DNA of 64,000 nucleotides from Ferruginibacter sp. (GCA_030831945.1 JAURKC010000020.1:1-64000); one strand, 5' to 3'; positions 47,704 through 60,180 are shown, counted from the stretch's first letter. Notes: generated by a model not told the origin, from the letters alone. A program made the numbers and translations.

Positions 47704-48753
47704 TTACCATTTAATCAATGCACTTGCCCAGGTAAATCCACTGCCAAATGCAGCTAAACAAACTAAGTCGTCTTCTTTAATTTTTCCTTGTTCCCAAGCT
47801 TCACAAAGAGCAATCGGAATAGATGCTGCTGTGGTATTTCCATATTGTTGAATATTATTGAAAACCTGGTGATCCTGCAGTGCTAGTTTTTGTTGTACAA
47901 ATTGACTGATGCGCAAATTGGCCTGATGAGGAATTAAAAGATTTAGATCGGCAGTAGTAAGCCCATTGGCAGTTAGGGCTTCTATAATCACCTCCGGAAA
48001 TTTAACGATTGCTTTTTTAAATACGGCAGGTCCATCCATGTAAGGAAAATTTTGAGCTTGATCAATCATCTCCTTTGTCATGAACATATCTCCAATTTCA
48101 CTCTCGTTATAAGTTGCTAATTTTTCTTTCACCCAGTGATTAGCATGGGTACCCGGATTATACATCGCTAATAATTCTGCACTCGCTCCATCGCTATGAA
48201 GATGGGTACTCAATATTCCTTGATTTGCTTTTTGAGTGGGTTGAAGTACAACGGCACCCGCACCATCTCCAAAAATTACTGAAATATTTCTTCCTCTCGT
48301 GGAGAAGTCTAATCCAAAAGAATGTTTTTCACTACCTATCACTAGAATGTTTTTGTACATTCCTGTTTGTATAAATTGATCGGCTATCGATAAGGCATAA
48401 ACGAATCCACTACACTGATTTCGAATATCTAGGGCGCCAATTTCATTCATCGCTAAAGCTCTTTGAACTAATACGCCGCATCCAGGAAAATAGTAATCGG
48501 GACTAAGGGTTGCAAAAATTATAAAGTCAATTTCTTTAGCAGTAGTGCCGGCTCTTTCAATTGCTATCTTGGCGGCTTCCACTCCCATAGTCGTCGTCGT
48601 TTCTTCCGTTCGGTGCGCATAATGCCTTTCTTGAATACCTGTTCGCTCTTGGATCCACTCGTCACTGGTATCCATATATTTTTTTAGATCTTCATTGGTC
48701 ATGGTATTTGCTGGAATATACTTTCCAATACCGGCAATTTTGCTCTTAAACAT
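47704..48753 (-). CDS. fabH: 3-oxoacyl-ACP synthase III
   Basis: MTNEDLKKYMDTSDEWIQERTGIQERHYA; IRNQCSGFVYALSIADQFI; FGSGFTWASALIKW. Confidence 0.93.
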   Translation of the reverse strand: MFKSKIAGIGKYIPANTMTNEDLKKYMDTSDEWIQERTGIQERHYAHRTEETTTTMGVEAAKIAIERAGTTAKEIDFIIFATLSPDYYFPGCGVLVQRALAMNEIGALDIRNQCSGFVYALSIADQFIQTGMYKNILVIGSEKHSFGLDFSTRGRNISVIFGDGAGAVVLQPTQKANQGILSTHLHSDGASAELLAMYNPGTHANHWVKEKLATYNESEIGDMFMTKEMIDQAQNFPYMDGPAVFKKAIVKFPEVIIEALTANGLTTADLNLLIPHQANLRISQFVQQKLALQDHQVFNNIQQYGNTTAASIPIALCEAWEQGKIKEDDLVCLAAFGSGFTWASALIKW

Positions 48754-48869
48754 AGGATCATCTTTTTATGAATTAGCAAATTACATTATTGTAAATGAAT
48801 TGCCATTCTTTTCAATGAGTAAGTTTTGTAAACGGGTGTAATTATCTATCCTTTAAATATTTAAAGGAC

Positions 48870-48895
48870 AAAAAACGCTACCTGTTAAGTAGCGT
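48870..48895 (-). terminator. Terminator of obg
   Basis: Minus strand ACGCTAC-TTAACAG-GTAGCGTTTTTT. Confidence 0.85.
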
Positions 48896-48910
48896 TGGTA
48901 TGATTTAGTT

Positions 48911-49918
48911 TTAATTTTCTTTTGGCGGCGCGTTTAGCGTTTTCCACAACAGGTCTTTCAACTCTGGAAGTCCTTGTCCTGTGACAGAAGAAATAAAAAT
49001 ATGAGGAATTTTTTTAGGTAATTCTTTTGTAATTGCTATTCTTAATTCATCATCTAGCATATCGTTTTTGCTGATAGCGATTACAAAATCCTTTTGTAGC
49101 ATTTCTGCATTATACTCTTTTAATTCATTCACTAAAATTTCAAATTCTTTTTTGTGATCAGCACAATCGGCGGGAATTAAAAAGAGTAAAATTGAATTGC
49201 GTTCTATATGTCTTAAAAAACGATGTCCTAATCCTTTACCTTCAGCAGCACCTTCAATGATGCCGGGAAGATCCGCGATGCAAAAGCTTTTGCCATCTCG
49301 ATAATCTACCATACCTAGTTGAGGAACCAATGTGGTAAATGCGTAATCTGCAATTTTTGGTTTAGCTGCGGTAATAACAGAAAGCAAGGTTGATTTACCT
49401 GCATTCGGAAAACCAACTAGACCCACATCGGCTAATACTTTCAACTCCAATACTTTCCAACCTTCAGTACCTGGTTCACCCGGTTGCGCATATTCAGGAG
49501 CTTGATTAGTAGCGGTTTTGAAATTGCTATTACCCAATCCTCCTCGGCCACCCTTTACTAAAATAATCTCTTGTCCGTCTTCTAATATTTCAGCTTCTAT
49601 TTTTCCTGTTATTTCATCCCTGGCAATGGTGCCTAAGGGTACTTCAATGATAATGTCCTTTCCAAATTTACCAGTACTATTATTTTTATTGCCACCTTCT
49701 CCATCTTCAGCCAATACATTCTTATAATAGCGAAGGTGTAAAAGTGTCCACAGTTGGGTGCTACCCCTTAAAATAATATGAGCACCACGTCCTCCATCAC
49801 CCCCATCTGGCCCAGCCATGGCATTGTATTTAGTACGCATAAAATGCCTACTACCAGCACCTCCATGGCCACTACGACAAAAAATTCTGATGTAATCTAT
49901 AAAGTTTGACTTTTCCAT
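48911..49918 (-). CDS. obgE: GTPase Obg
   Basis: [60 protein letters not shown]. Confidence 0.96.
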   Translation of the reverse strand: MEKSNFIDYIRIFCRSGHGGAGSRHFMRTKYNAMAGPDGGDGGRGAHIILRGSTQLWTLLHLRYYKNVLAEDGEGGNKNNSTGKFGKDIIIEVPLGTIARDEITGKIEAEILEDGQEIILVKGGRGGLGNSNFKTATNQAPEYAQPGEPGTEGWKVLELKVLADVGLVGFPNAGKSTLLSVITAAKPKIADYAFTTLVPQLGMVDYRDGKSFCIADLPGIIEGAAEGKGLGHRFLRHIERNSILLFLIPADCADHKKEFEILVNELKEYNAEMLQKDFVIAISKNDMLDDELRIAITKELPKKIPHIFISSVTGQGLPELKDLLWKTLNAPPKEN

Positions 49919-50329
49919 TGCGGTGTTAAAGGTCGGCTTTTTTGATGGCTTAGCCTTAGAAACTAATTGATTGGCTATTTGAATCAGTCAAAAGTGGACC
50001 TCCTTTTGGATGATTATTTCTTTTGAAAGGAGGATTGTATGGGGGAGAAAAAGGTAAGATTAGCCAAACGAAGAGAGTTAATTTTATTTTTATATATTAT
50101 TTAAAAATAGCATATAAATGGAATTTTAAATTGTATATTTACTGGCTACTCGGTTATATCATTTTCTTCTATCTCAATGAAAGCCTTCTCCAATTCTTTT
50201 CTGATTTTTTGATTGATTATTTGTAATTATTTTATTTGCAAAATAGAGCAGTAACCTTTTTTTCTTATAGTTTCAGAGGTAAGCAAGGCCGGAGATTTTT
50301 ATCTCTGGCCACTCTTTTTTTAACTCACT

Positions 50330-50992
50330 CTATTCAACCGCTCTATTCAAAAAATCAATCATTGGCTTCATTATACTAAATGTCTCCGCTAAATCTTTAA
50401 CCAGTGTTTTACTTTGTACTTCTGCATCAGTAAAAGGTTTGCTGACTATAAAATGTTTCATTTTTAGGTAGTGAATGGCAGGATTACTTTCATCGTAACC
50501 TTTGGGAGGTCTCACCAGTGACTCAATTCCGTCTACTCCATCCGGAAAATATTTTTTGAATTTCTTTTGGGAAAGAATTTTTTTCCAATCATCTAAACTA
50601 TAATCAATTTCCTGTCTGATTTTTGAAAGCTCCTCTGCTTGCGGACTATAAAAGCCACCAGCTGCATAACTTTTTCCAGGTTCAAAGTGAAAGTAATAAC
50701 CCGCTACAGAAGCCTTTTTTCCACCTTGGCTGAAATAGGCAGACATATTAATTTTGTAAGGACTTTTATTTTTGCTGAAACGTACATCTCGATTAATTCT
50801 GAAAGTACATTCTTTCACTGCTAGATTTCCAATAGGAGGATCGAATACAGAAATACTGGGTATTAATTCTGCTACCATTGATTGAATATCTGCTTTTGCT
50901 ACTTCGTATCTTGAGCGATTGATATCAAACCATGGTTTATTATTGTTCTTTGCTAAGTCTTTTAAAAACTGCAAGGAATTTTTGGTTGGCAT
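50330..50992 (-). CDS. DUF2461 domain-containing protein
   Basis: LQFLKDLAKNNNKPWFDINRSRYE; FRINRDVRFSKNKSPYKINMSAYFSQGGK. Confidence 0.88.
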   Translation of the reverse strand: MPTKNSLQFLKDLAKNNNKPWFDINRSRYEVAKADIQSMVAELIPSISVFDPPIGNLAVKECTFRINRDVRFSKNKSPYKINMSAYFSQGGKKASVAGYYFHFEPGKSYAAGGFYSPQAEELSKIRQEIDYSLDDWKKILSQKKFKKYFPDGVDGIESLVRPPKGYDESNPAIHYLKMKHFIVSKPFTDAEVQSKTLVKDLAETFSIMKPMIDFLNRAVE

Positions 50993-51068
50993 ATGGAATA
51001 TTTTTATTGATCTAAGAGCAAAAAAAGAGGAATTGTATCATATGACCAATTCCTTTTTATATAATTTT

Positions 51069-51632
51069 TTATTTAACCCTTCTCCAATTCTCTCCACTCT
51101 TGATTCGATACACTGTCATTTCACTTACATCATATTTTATGGCCAATTGCTTGTAAGTAAGTTTTCGTCTCGGATTATTAATGGTTTCTTTAATCTGTCT
51201 TACTTGAGCAATAGTCAGTTTCAAGCCGACCGTTTTATTAGCCTGGCGTGATTTGTAGGCAATTTTCTCAGGACTTTCTTGTTGATGAATTCCCACTTCT
51301 TCTAGGGTAGCCCACCTTAGATTTTTAAAGTCGTTGTCATTTTTTTTATGATTGAGGTGAATGACATAATTATATTTTTGGGATGGCTTTTTACAAAATT
51401 TTTTTGCAATTTCTCTATGTAAATAAATTGTCCCATTACTATTTTCTAAATGTAGGTTCAATGTTCGATAACCAGAAGTGACAGATCCGTTTAATATTTT
51501 TCCATCATCCTGCAGGTCGGCAGAGTAGCTAGCCGCTCTGCCAATGGATGAAACGGCATATTTTCTAGTAAGGAATCGGTTACCTACAAAATACAGTTGC
51601 TTCCATTTTTCGCCCTGAATACTTTTTATCAT
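51069..51632 (-). CDS. NUMOD4/HNH-like protein with C-terminal HTH
   Basis: GEKWKQLYFVGNRFLTRKYAVSSIGRAAS (NUMOD4-like), YNYVIHLNHKKNDNDFKNLRWATLEE (HNH-like), LTYKQLAIKYDVSEMTVYRIKSGENWRRV; first ATG at 51632, ORF-track start is TTG. Confidence 0.8.
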   Translation of the reverse strand: MIKSIQGEKWKQLYFVGNRFLTRKYAVSSIGRAASYSADLQDDGKILNGSVTSGYRTLNLHLENSNGTIYLHREIAKKFCKKPSQKYNYVIHLNHKKNDNDFKNLRWATLEEVGIHQQESPEKIAYKSRQANKTVGLKLTIAQVRQIKETINNPRRKLTYKQLAIKYDVSEMTVYRIKSGENWRRVK

Positions 51633-51730
51633 ATCGAGTAATTTAAAGGGATGCTCTGCTGTAAGGAATAATTGAAGGGGAGGAGTATTGTAGGTTGAAA
51701 GCAACACCTTTAAATATAACAAAAAAAGGA

Positions 51731-53878
<2,148 letters not shown>

Positions 53879-54271
53879 TTAAAATTAAAAATTCAGCGTA
53901 CCCCATTTAGGATTTAAATAATATATAAGTTGACATTTAAATAAAGGCTAAAACAAGAAAAGCGCTGGCAGGAAATCGACGGTAGTATAAATAGTAAGTA
54001 ACATAGCTTTTCAATTATGAATAGCAGATAGTTTCTTTGGGAAATCCCTATGATTTATCTGCAATAAGGGGATTTACTATATAGTAAAGGGAGGATAATC
54101 CAAGGCTATTAAAATTTTTAGTCAAAATTATCATTGAAAATCAATTAGTTACAAAGCTCCGATGAAAATACTTTCTAAATTAGTAGGAAATTAAACCTCG
54201 TCACCCTACCTTCGCCGTCCATTTAAAAAAAGCCTCTGGGATAGCGGGGGCGTCACTTAAAAATAAATACA

Positions 54272-54715
54272 ATGAGTAAACTACATTTCACCACCAAACA
54301 TGCGAACGAGGCTACCGTAATTCACAGCTGGTATGTGATAGATGGTACTAATCAAACCGTTGGACGTATGTGTTCTAGGATTGCGGCAATTCTTCGCGGT
54401 AAGAATAAAGCCTATTATACTCCTCATGTTGATTGCGGAGATTTTGTTATTGTAACGAATTGCGATAAAGTAAAATTTACCGGCAATAAACTAAACGAAA
54501 AAATTTATGACAACTTCAGTGGTTACCCAGGTGGCCGTAAAGAAGAAGTTGCTAAAGATCTTTTAAAGCGCAGACCAGAAGTGATCATCGAAAGAGCGAT
54601 CAAAGGGATGTTGCCTAAAAATCGTTTAGGACGTAAGATGTACAAAAAATTATTTGTATATGTTGGAACTGAGCATCCACACGGCGCTCAAAAACCAGTA
54701 GAATTAAAATTTTAA
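54272..54715 (+). CDS. rplM: 50S ribosomal protein L13
   Basis: WYVIDGTNQTVGRMCSRIAAILRGKNKAYYTPHVDCGDFVIV; MLPKNRLGRKMYKKL. Confidence 0.97.
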   Translation: MSKLHFTTKHANEATVIHSWYVIDGTNQTVGRMCSRIAAILRGKNKAYYTPHVDCGDFVIVTNCDKVKFTGNKLNEKIYDNFSGYPGGRKEEVAKDLLKRRPEVIIERAIKGMLPKNRLGRKMYKKLFVYVGTEHPHGAQKPVELKF

Positions 54716-54785
54716 TCACTAACGAATTGAATATTTACTAATCAAATGGTAAATTTTTAAATTTTCAAATTTTCAAATTGAAATA

Positions 54786-55175
54786 ATGGAAAAGCAAAAA
54801 AACGCTGTTGGTCGTCGTAAAGAAGCTGTTACTCGTGTTTTCTTAAGCAAGGGAGATGGCAAAATAACGGTCAATGGTAAAGATTACAAAAATTACTTCT
54901 CTTTAATTTACTTACAAAATCAAGTAGAAGCCCCACTTAAAACGGTTGAATCTTCTGACAAATTTGATATTGTTGTTAATGCGCAAGGAGGTGGTATTAA
55001 GGGACAAGCAGAAGCTGCTAAATTAGGTATTGCCCGTGCATTACTAGAAGTAAGTGCTGACTATCGCCCGGCTTTAAAGGCTGCTGGATTACTGAAAAGA
55101 GATCCACGTTCTGTAGAGCGTAAAAAACCAGGACGTAAGAAAGCTAGAAGGAGCTTCCAGTTCAGCAAACGTTAA
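54786..55175 (+). CDS. rpsI: 30S ribosomal protein S9
   Basis: VGRRKEAVTRVFL; GGGIKGQAEAAKLGIARALLE; KKARRSFQFSKR. Confidence 0.97.
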   Translation: MEKQKNAVGRRKEAVTRVFLSKGDGKITVNGKDYKNYFSLIYLQNQVEAPLKTVESSDKFDIVVNAQGGGIKGQAEAAKLGIARALLEVSADYRPALKAAGLLKRDPRSVERKKPGRKKARRSFQFSKR

Positions 55176-55218
55176 GCCTTTATCTCCGCATCAGTGGAGA
55201 GCAATGCTCGTTTGTTTT

Positions 55219-55247
55219 CAAATTTTCAAATTTTCAAATTTTCAAAT
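55219..55247. repeat. AAATTTTC octamer tandem repeat in rpsB leader (also ~54757-54781 in rpsI leader)
   Basis: caaattttcaaattttcaaattttcaaat; rpsI leader ttaaattttcaaattttcaaattg. Confidence 0.8.
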
Positions 55248-55254
55248 AAAAATA

Positions 55255-56157
55255 ATGGAAAATAATACTTCCTTACAACAGCAACTTCTTGAAGCAGGTG
55301 TTCACTTTGGTCACTTGAAAAAGAAGTGGAACCCTAAAATGTTACCTTACATTTTTGCTGAGAAAAAAGGTATTCACATCATTGACCTGAATAAAACCGT
55401 AGAAGGTTTACAGGAAACTGCTGCTGCATTGAAATCAATTGCAAAAAGCGGCAAGAAAATTATGTTTGTGGCAACTAAGAAACAAGCAAAAGAAATCGTT
55501 TCTGATTGTGCTAAGCGTATTAACATGCCTTTCGTTACAGAGCGTTGGTTAGGTGGTATGCTTACCAATTTTAACACGGTTCGTAAGAGTGTTAAGAAAA
55601 TGCAGAGCATTGAAAAAATGTTGAACGATGGTAGTATCGATAACCTAACTAAAAAAGAGCGTTTAACACTTACCCGTGATAAAGACAAAATGGAAAAGGT
55701 GTTGGGTGGTATTGCTCAAATTAGCCGTGTACCCGCTGCCTTATTCTTAGTAGATATTGGACATGAGCATATTGCATTAGCAGAAGCGAAGCGTTTAAAT
55801 ATTACCACTTTTGGTATGGTAGATACTAACTGCGATCCAAATAAAGTTGAATTTGCTATTCCTGCAAATGATGATGCAACCAAGTCAATTGCAATCATTG
55901 TAAACTACATTGTTGCAGCTATTGCTGAAGGTTTGGCAGAGCGTCAAGCAGAAAAAGATGAAGATGATAGCAGTACTGATAGCGAAGAAAGTGCAGAAGC
56001 AAAAGCAGCTCGTTTTGAGCAAAAAGCAGATGGTGGAGAAGAAAGAGGTAAAAGATCAAAAGGTGGAGCACCTACTAAGCGTCGTATTTCAAGTGCTGGG
56101 CCAGGCGGTGCCGGTGGAAGAAAGCCAGCGGGCGGTGGAGCTGGTGGAGCAAGATAA
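55255..56157 (+). CDS. rpsB: 30S ribosomal protein S2 with Gly/Arg-rich C-terminal tail
   Basis: MENNTSLQQQLLEAGVHFGHLKKKWNPKMLPYIFAEKKGIHIIDL; start moved from 55204, whose extension is translated repeat DNA. Confidence 0.96.
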   Translation: MENNTSLQQQLLEAGVHFGHLKKKWNPKMLPYIFAEKKGIHIIDLNKTVEGLQETAAALKSIAKSGKKIMFVATKKQAKEIVSDCAKRINMPFVTERWLGGMLTNFNTVRKSVKKMQSIEKMLNDGSIDNLTKKERLTLTRDKDKMEKVLGGIAQISRVPAALFLVDIGHEHIALAEAKRLNITTFGMVDTNCDPNKVEFAIPANDDATKSIAIIVNYIVAAIAEGLAERQAEKDEDDSSTDSEESAEAKAARFEQKADGGEERGKRSKGGAPTKRRISSAGPGGAGGRKPAGGGAGGAR

Positions 56158-56228
56158 CAATTGACTTTCCAAATGGGAAAGTAGCGATTGATCTTTTAGT
56201 TCTTTAGTTAACAATTTTATAATTTAGT

Positions 56229-56262
56229 AAAAATTCATTTGTGTTATTACAAATGAATTTTT
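56229..56262. terminator. Hairpin/terminator between rpsB and tsf
   Basis: AAAAATTCATTTGT-GTTATT-ACAAATGAATTTTT, 14-bp perfect stem. Confidence 0.75.
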
Positions 56263-56280
56263 GCAATTAAAAATATTATT

Positions 56281-57102
56281 ATGAGTGCAACTATAACAGC
56301 AGCAGACATTAATAAATTACGTCAGTCAACTGGCGCAGGCATGTTGGATTGCCGCAAAGCATTAACAGAAAGTAATGGTGATTTTGAAGCAGCTATTGAT
56401 TGGTTGCGTAAGCAAGGTCAGAAAGTAGCTGCAAAGCGTAGCGACCGTGAAGCAAAGGAAGGCGTTATTTTAGCAAAAACTACCGCAGATAATAAAACAG
56501 GTATGATTGTTTGCGTTAGCTGTGAAACAGATTTTGTAAGTAAAAATGCTGAGTTTGTTGCTTTTACACAAAGTATCATGGATGCAGCGATTGCTAACAA
56601 CGTTACTTCGGCAGAAGCTTTGAACGAAGTGTCAATCAATGGAGCTAAAATAGCTGAATTGATCAATGATAAACTAGCCGCTATCGGTGAAAAAATAGCT
56701 ATCAAATTTGAGCGTGTAGATGCAGCTTATGTTGCCTCTTATATTCATGGAGCGAATCGTATGGGTGTTTTAGTAGGTTTCAATAAAGCTGCTGCAGATG
56801 CAGGTAAGGATGTGGCAATGCAAATTGCTGCTATGAATCCATTAGCCGTTGATGAAACTTCAATTTCTCCTGAAACGATTGCTAGAGAAAGAGATATTGC
56901 TATTGAGCAAATTAAAGCAGAAGGTAAGCCAGCAGAAATGGCTGAAAAAATTGCAGTAGGAAAAGTGAATAAGTTCTTTAAGGATAACACCTTATTGGCA
57001 CAAGCTTTTGTAAAGGATAATAGTAAGAGTGTTTCTGAATACCTTAAAAGTGTAGATGCTGATTTAAAAGTGACTGAATTTAAAAGAATTGCCCTAGGTT
57101 AA
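56281..57102 (+). CDS. tsf: Elongation factor Ts
   Basis: INKLRQSTGAGMLDCRKALTESNGDFEAAIDWLRKQG. Confidence 0.97.
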   Translation: MSATITAADINKLRQSTGAGMLDCRKALTESNGDFEAAIDWLRKQGQKVAAKRSDREAKEGVILAKTTADNKTGMIVCVSCETDFVSKNAEFVAFTQSIMDAAIANNVTSAEALNEVSINGAKIAELINDKLAAIGEKIAIKFERVDAAYVASYIHGANRMGVLVGFNKAAADAGKDVAMQIAAMNPLAVDETSISPETIARERDIAIEQIKAEGKPAEMAEKIAVGKVNKFFKDNTLLAQAFVKDNSKSVSEYLKSVDADLKVTEFKRIALG

Positions 57103-57120
57103 TTCCGATAAAAATATAAT

Positions 57121-57149
57121 AAAGCGAAACATAAAGTTTCGCTTTTTTT
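57121..57149 (+). terminator. Terminator after tsf
   Basis: AAGCGAAAC-ATAAA-GTTTCGCTTTTTTT. Confidence 0.85.
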
Positions 57150-57258
57150 ATGCGTAGTCAAGGTGCTCTTTAGTTTTCGCGGGTATTTTTAAGGGGTTCC
57201 TTTCAATAATCTCAGTAAAATAATTTTAAAAATATATCTTCGTTAAAATTTTAACAAT

Positions 57259-57972
57259 ATGGCACCAAAATTTAAGCGTGTACTACTGAAGCTTTCCGGT
57301 GAATCTTTGATGGGAGATAAGAATTTCGGATTGGATAGCCAGGTGATCAGTCGTTATGCAAAGGATATTAAAAGTATCATTGAGTTAGGCGTACAGGTGG
57401 CGATTGTTATAGGGGGTGGAAATATTTATCGTGGTATGAATGAGGCTGAAACAGGCATTGAGCGGGCACAAGGCGACTATATGGGGATGTTAGCTACCGT
57501 GATTAATGGTATGGCATTGCAAAGTGGATTAGAAAAGGAAGGGGTTTATACCCGTTTACAAAGCGCCATTAAAATGGAACAAATTGCAGAACCCTATATT
57601 CGTAGAAGGGCTATTAGGCATTTGGAAAAAGGGAGAGTCGTAATTTTTGGAGCTGGTACTGGTAATCCTTATTTTACTACTGATACGGCAGGTTCTTTGA
57701 GAGCGATTGAAATACAAGCGGATGTTATTCTTAAAGGTACTAGGGTAGACGGCATCTATTCTGCCGATCCTGAAAAAGACCCTACTGCAACAAAATTTTC
57801 AACTATCTCTTTTGCAGAGTGTATCAATAAAAATTTAAAAGTCATGGACATGACAGCATTTACTTTGTGTATGGAAAATGAATTACCAATTATTGTATTT
57901 GATATGAATACAACTGGTAATTTATTAAAAGTAGTTTCAGGCGAAAAGGTTGGAACCTTGGTAAAGGGCTAA
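57259..57972 (+). CDS. pyrH: UMP kinase
   Basis: [54 protein letters not shown]. Confidence 0.97.
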   Translation: MAPKFKRVLLKLSGESLMGDKNFGLDSQVISRYAKDIKSIIELGVQVAIVIGGGNIYRGMNEAETGIERAQGDYMGMLATVINGMALQSGLEKEGVYTRLQSAIKMEQIAEPYIRRRAIRHLEKGRVVIFGAGTGNPYFTTDTAGSLRAIEIQADVILKGTRVDGIYSADPEKDPTATKFSTISFAECINKNLKVMDMTAFTLCMENELPIIVFDMNTTGNLLKVVSGEKVGTLVKG

Positions 57973-57987
57973 TAAAATAATTCTATC

Positions 57988-58028
57988 AATGAAAAGAGCT
58001 TCCGAGATTTCGGAAGCTCTTTTCATTG
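57988..58028 (+). terminator. Long hairpin after pyrH
   Basis: CAATGAAAAGAGCTTCCGA-GAT-TTCGGAAGCTCTTTTCATTG. Confidence 0.85.
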
Positions 58029-58234
58029 AAGGTAATGCCTAATTAATTTTATATCCGCTAGCGATAAAAAACTGACAGGTTAAATTGAATAGTATAAAAA
58101 AACGGACTAGGAAAGTCGGTTGAATGAGGGAGTGGTAATAAAGCCAATAATACAGAACAGGATAAGTGTTCTTTAAGGGGAATTAAGTTGATAAGTTGAT
58201 AGGTTTCCCCAAACAACTTATCAACCGAAATATA

Positions 58235-58390
58235 TTAAGCTTTCTTTTTTGCTACTTTTTTCTTAGGGGCTGCTTCTTCTTTACTTGCTGCTGCCACTAC
58301 TACTTTTTTAGCTGGTTTTGCAGGTCTAGATTTTCCGAAAGAACCTTTTGCAATTTTACCTTTTTTTGTTTTGATATCTCCGCGTCCCAT
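58235..58390 (-). CDS. 30S ribosomal protein THX with Lys/Ala-rich C-terminal extension
   Basis: MGRGDIKTKKGKIAKGSFGKSRPAK...; start is internal ATG of ORF 58235-58435. Confidence 0.8.
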   Translation of the reverse strand: MGRGDIKTKKGKIAKGSFGKSRPAKPAKKVVVAAASKEEAAPKKKVAKKKA

Positions 58391-58425
58391 GATAGTATTT
58401 TTAATTAAGTGAAATGGAATAAGAT

Positions 58426-58461
58426 AAAAAAGCAAGACGTATTAATACGTCTTGCTTTTTT
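58426..58461. terminator. 36-bp perfect palindrome, HU gene terminator
   Basis: AAAAAAGCAAGACGTATTAATACGTCTTGCTTTTTT. Confidence 0.9.
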
Positions 58462-58479
58462 AATGTACTTGACTGATCA

Positions 58480-58749
58480 TTAGATTTTAGAAGACAATTC
58501 TTTACCAGCTTTAAATTTAGCTACTTTTTTAGCTTTAATTTTAATAACTGCTCCTGTCTGAGGATTACGGCCATTACGGGCTGCTCTCTTAGATACAGAG
58601 AAAGTACCAAAACCAACTAAAGTAACTTTACCATTACCTTTTAATGTTTTTGTAACTGCTGCAACGAATGAGTCTAAAGTTGCATTTGCTTGTGTTTTGG
58701 TGATGCCAGCATCATCAGAAATTTTTGCGATTAATTCTGCTTTGTTCAT
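58480..58749 (-). CDS. HU family DNA-binding protein
   Basis: MNKAELIAKISDDAGITKTQANATLDSFVAAV...GFGTFSVSKRAARNGRNPQTG. Confidence 0.95.
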   Translation of the reverse strand: MNKAELIAKISDDAGITKTQANATLDSFVAAVTKTLKGNGKVTLVGFGTFSVSKRAARNGRNPQTGAVIKIKAKKVAKFKAGKELSSKI

Positions 58750-59039
58750 AATTGAGTTTTTAAAAGTTTACATCAACAAATATAGATGGTTTTTTATTAC
58801 AATAATAATTTTTTATTTTTTTTGAAAAAAAAGAAATCGCTGTAAGTCCACAGCTTAAAGGATTTAAGATGAATCGATTCATTTTAATAGGCAAGAGTAG
58901 GGGAAAGATAAACCAGTGAAACCCTTTGCTGTAAAGGCTTTCATTGGTTATAGTGGTAAAATTCAGTATCTACGCGGATTTGCTGACAATATAAGGAGGA
59001 ATTTGATTGAACAAAAGTGCTATTTTTAATTTTACACAT

Positions 59040-59345
59040 TTAGTTAACAACCTGCATTATGGAGCTAAATGCAATGAATTGGTCACCCCATTTTTCATAT
59101 GACTTTTTTCTTAATTCATTCGAAAATAGCTCTATGTATCGATTATATTGGGCTTTGCTTTCTGTATGAAATTGTAAAGCATAGGTTGGACCTTCTGATT
59201 CATCAGTTTCTAATAATTGTAAAATGGTAGAATGAGTAAAACAGCCTGTATTTAAAATGGCGGGAATATGCGCCACTTTCACCCAGATAAGCCAATCTGG
59301 GACAATGGAAGGGTGTACCTTAATAGTAACATTATAAATGATCAT
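59040..59345 (-). CDS. DUF4286 family protein
   Basis: MIIYNVTIKVHPSIVPDWLIWVKVAHIPAILNTGCFTHSTILQLL. Confidence 0.8.
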   Translation of the reverse strand: MIIYNVTIKVHPSIVPDWLIWVKVAHIPAILNTGCFTHSTILQLLETDESEGPTYALQFHTESKAQYNRYIELFSNELRKKSYEKWGDQFIAFSSIMQVVN

Positions 59346-59412
59346 TTGTAAAAATTTTAAAAATTCTATCTTTTAATATTCAATAGAAAGCCAATGAACA
59401 ATAGTACTATGA

Positions 59413-60180
59413 TTAGGGTTTGAGTTCTAAATAAACTGGACAGTGATCACTATGCTTCACATCTGGATAAATGTCGGCATCTACCAATTGTTGTTTTAAT
59501 GGAGTAGTTACCGATATGTAATCTATTCTCCAGCCTTTATTATTTAAGCGTACGGAAGGAAAACGCTGGCTCCACCAACTATAGCGGTGAGGTTCTTTAT
59601 GAAATTCTCTAAAAGTGTCAATCCACCCACTTGCTAAAAATTGAGTCATCCATTCTCTTTCTTGAGGTAAAAAACCACTGCTTTTTTTATTTCCCTTTGG
59701 ATCATGAATGTCAATTTCTTCGTGCGCTATATTATAGTCACCACACAATATTATTTTTGGATGCGTAGTTTTTAATTTGTCTAAATAGGTTTTCAGTTCA
59801 TCCAACCAGGTATATTTAAATTGCTGTCTAAGCTCGCCGCTGGTACCCGATGGAAAGTAGGCGTTAATGAGTCGAATATCTCCAAAATCGAGTTGTATTA
59901 CCCTGCCTTCATCATCACTTTCCTTATGCCCATTTCCAGTAATTACTAGATCGGGTTTTATTTTTGAAAATACAGCTACCCCGCTGTAACCTTTTTTCTG
60001 AGCGCTAAACCAATGGTGGTGGAAGCCCAAAGCATCCAACAACTTGGTGTCAACATCATCTTTAGTTGCCTTGGTTTCTTGAAGACAAATGATATCTGCA
60101 GGATTTGTTTTTAACCAATCAATAAATCCTTTTTTCAGAACTGCTCTTATGCCATTTACATTGTAGGATATGATTCGCAT
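59413..60180 (-). CDS. xth: Exodeoxyribonuclease III
   Basis: MRIISYNVNGIRAVLKKGFIDWLKTNPADIICLQETKA; CGDYNIAHEEIDIHDPKGN; KHSDHCPVYLEL. Confidence 0.95.
   Translation of the reverse strand: MRIISYNVNGIRAVLKKGFIDWLKTNPADIICLQETKATKDDVDTKLLDALGFHHHWFSAQKKGYSGVAVFSKIKPDLVITGNGHKESDDEGRVIQLDFGDIRLINAYFPSGTSGELRQQFKYTWLDELKTYLDKLKTTHPKIILCGDYNIAHEEIDIHDPKGNKKSSGFLPQEREWMTQFLASGWIDTFREFHKEPHRYSWWSQRFPSVRLNNKGWRIDYISVTTPLKQQLVDADIYPDVKHSDHCPVYLELKP

Noticed and set aside
50023-50226. ORF 67 aa plus strand
   Set aside because: AT-rich, no recognisable family, no clear start context; more likely intergenic.
58426-58461. 36-bp perfect palindrome as protein-binding site
   Set aside because: Flanking A6/T6 and position after the HU gene are fully explained by an intrinsic terminator.
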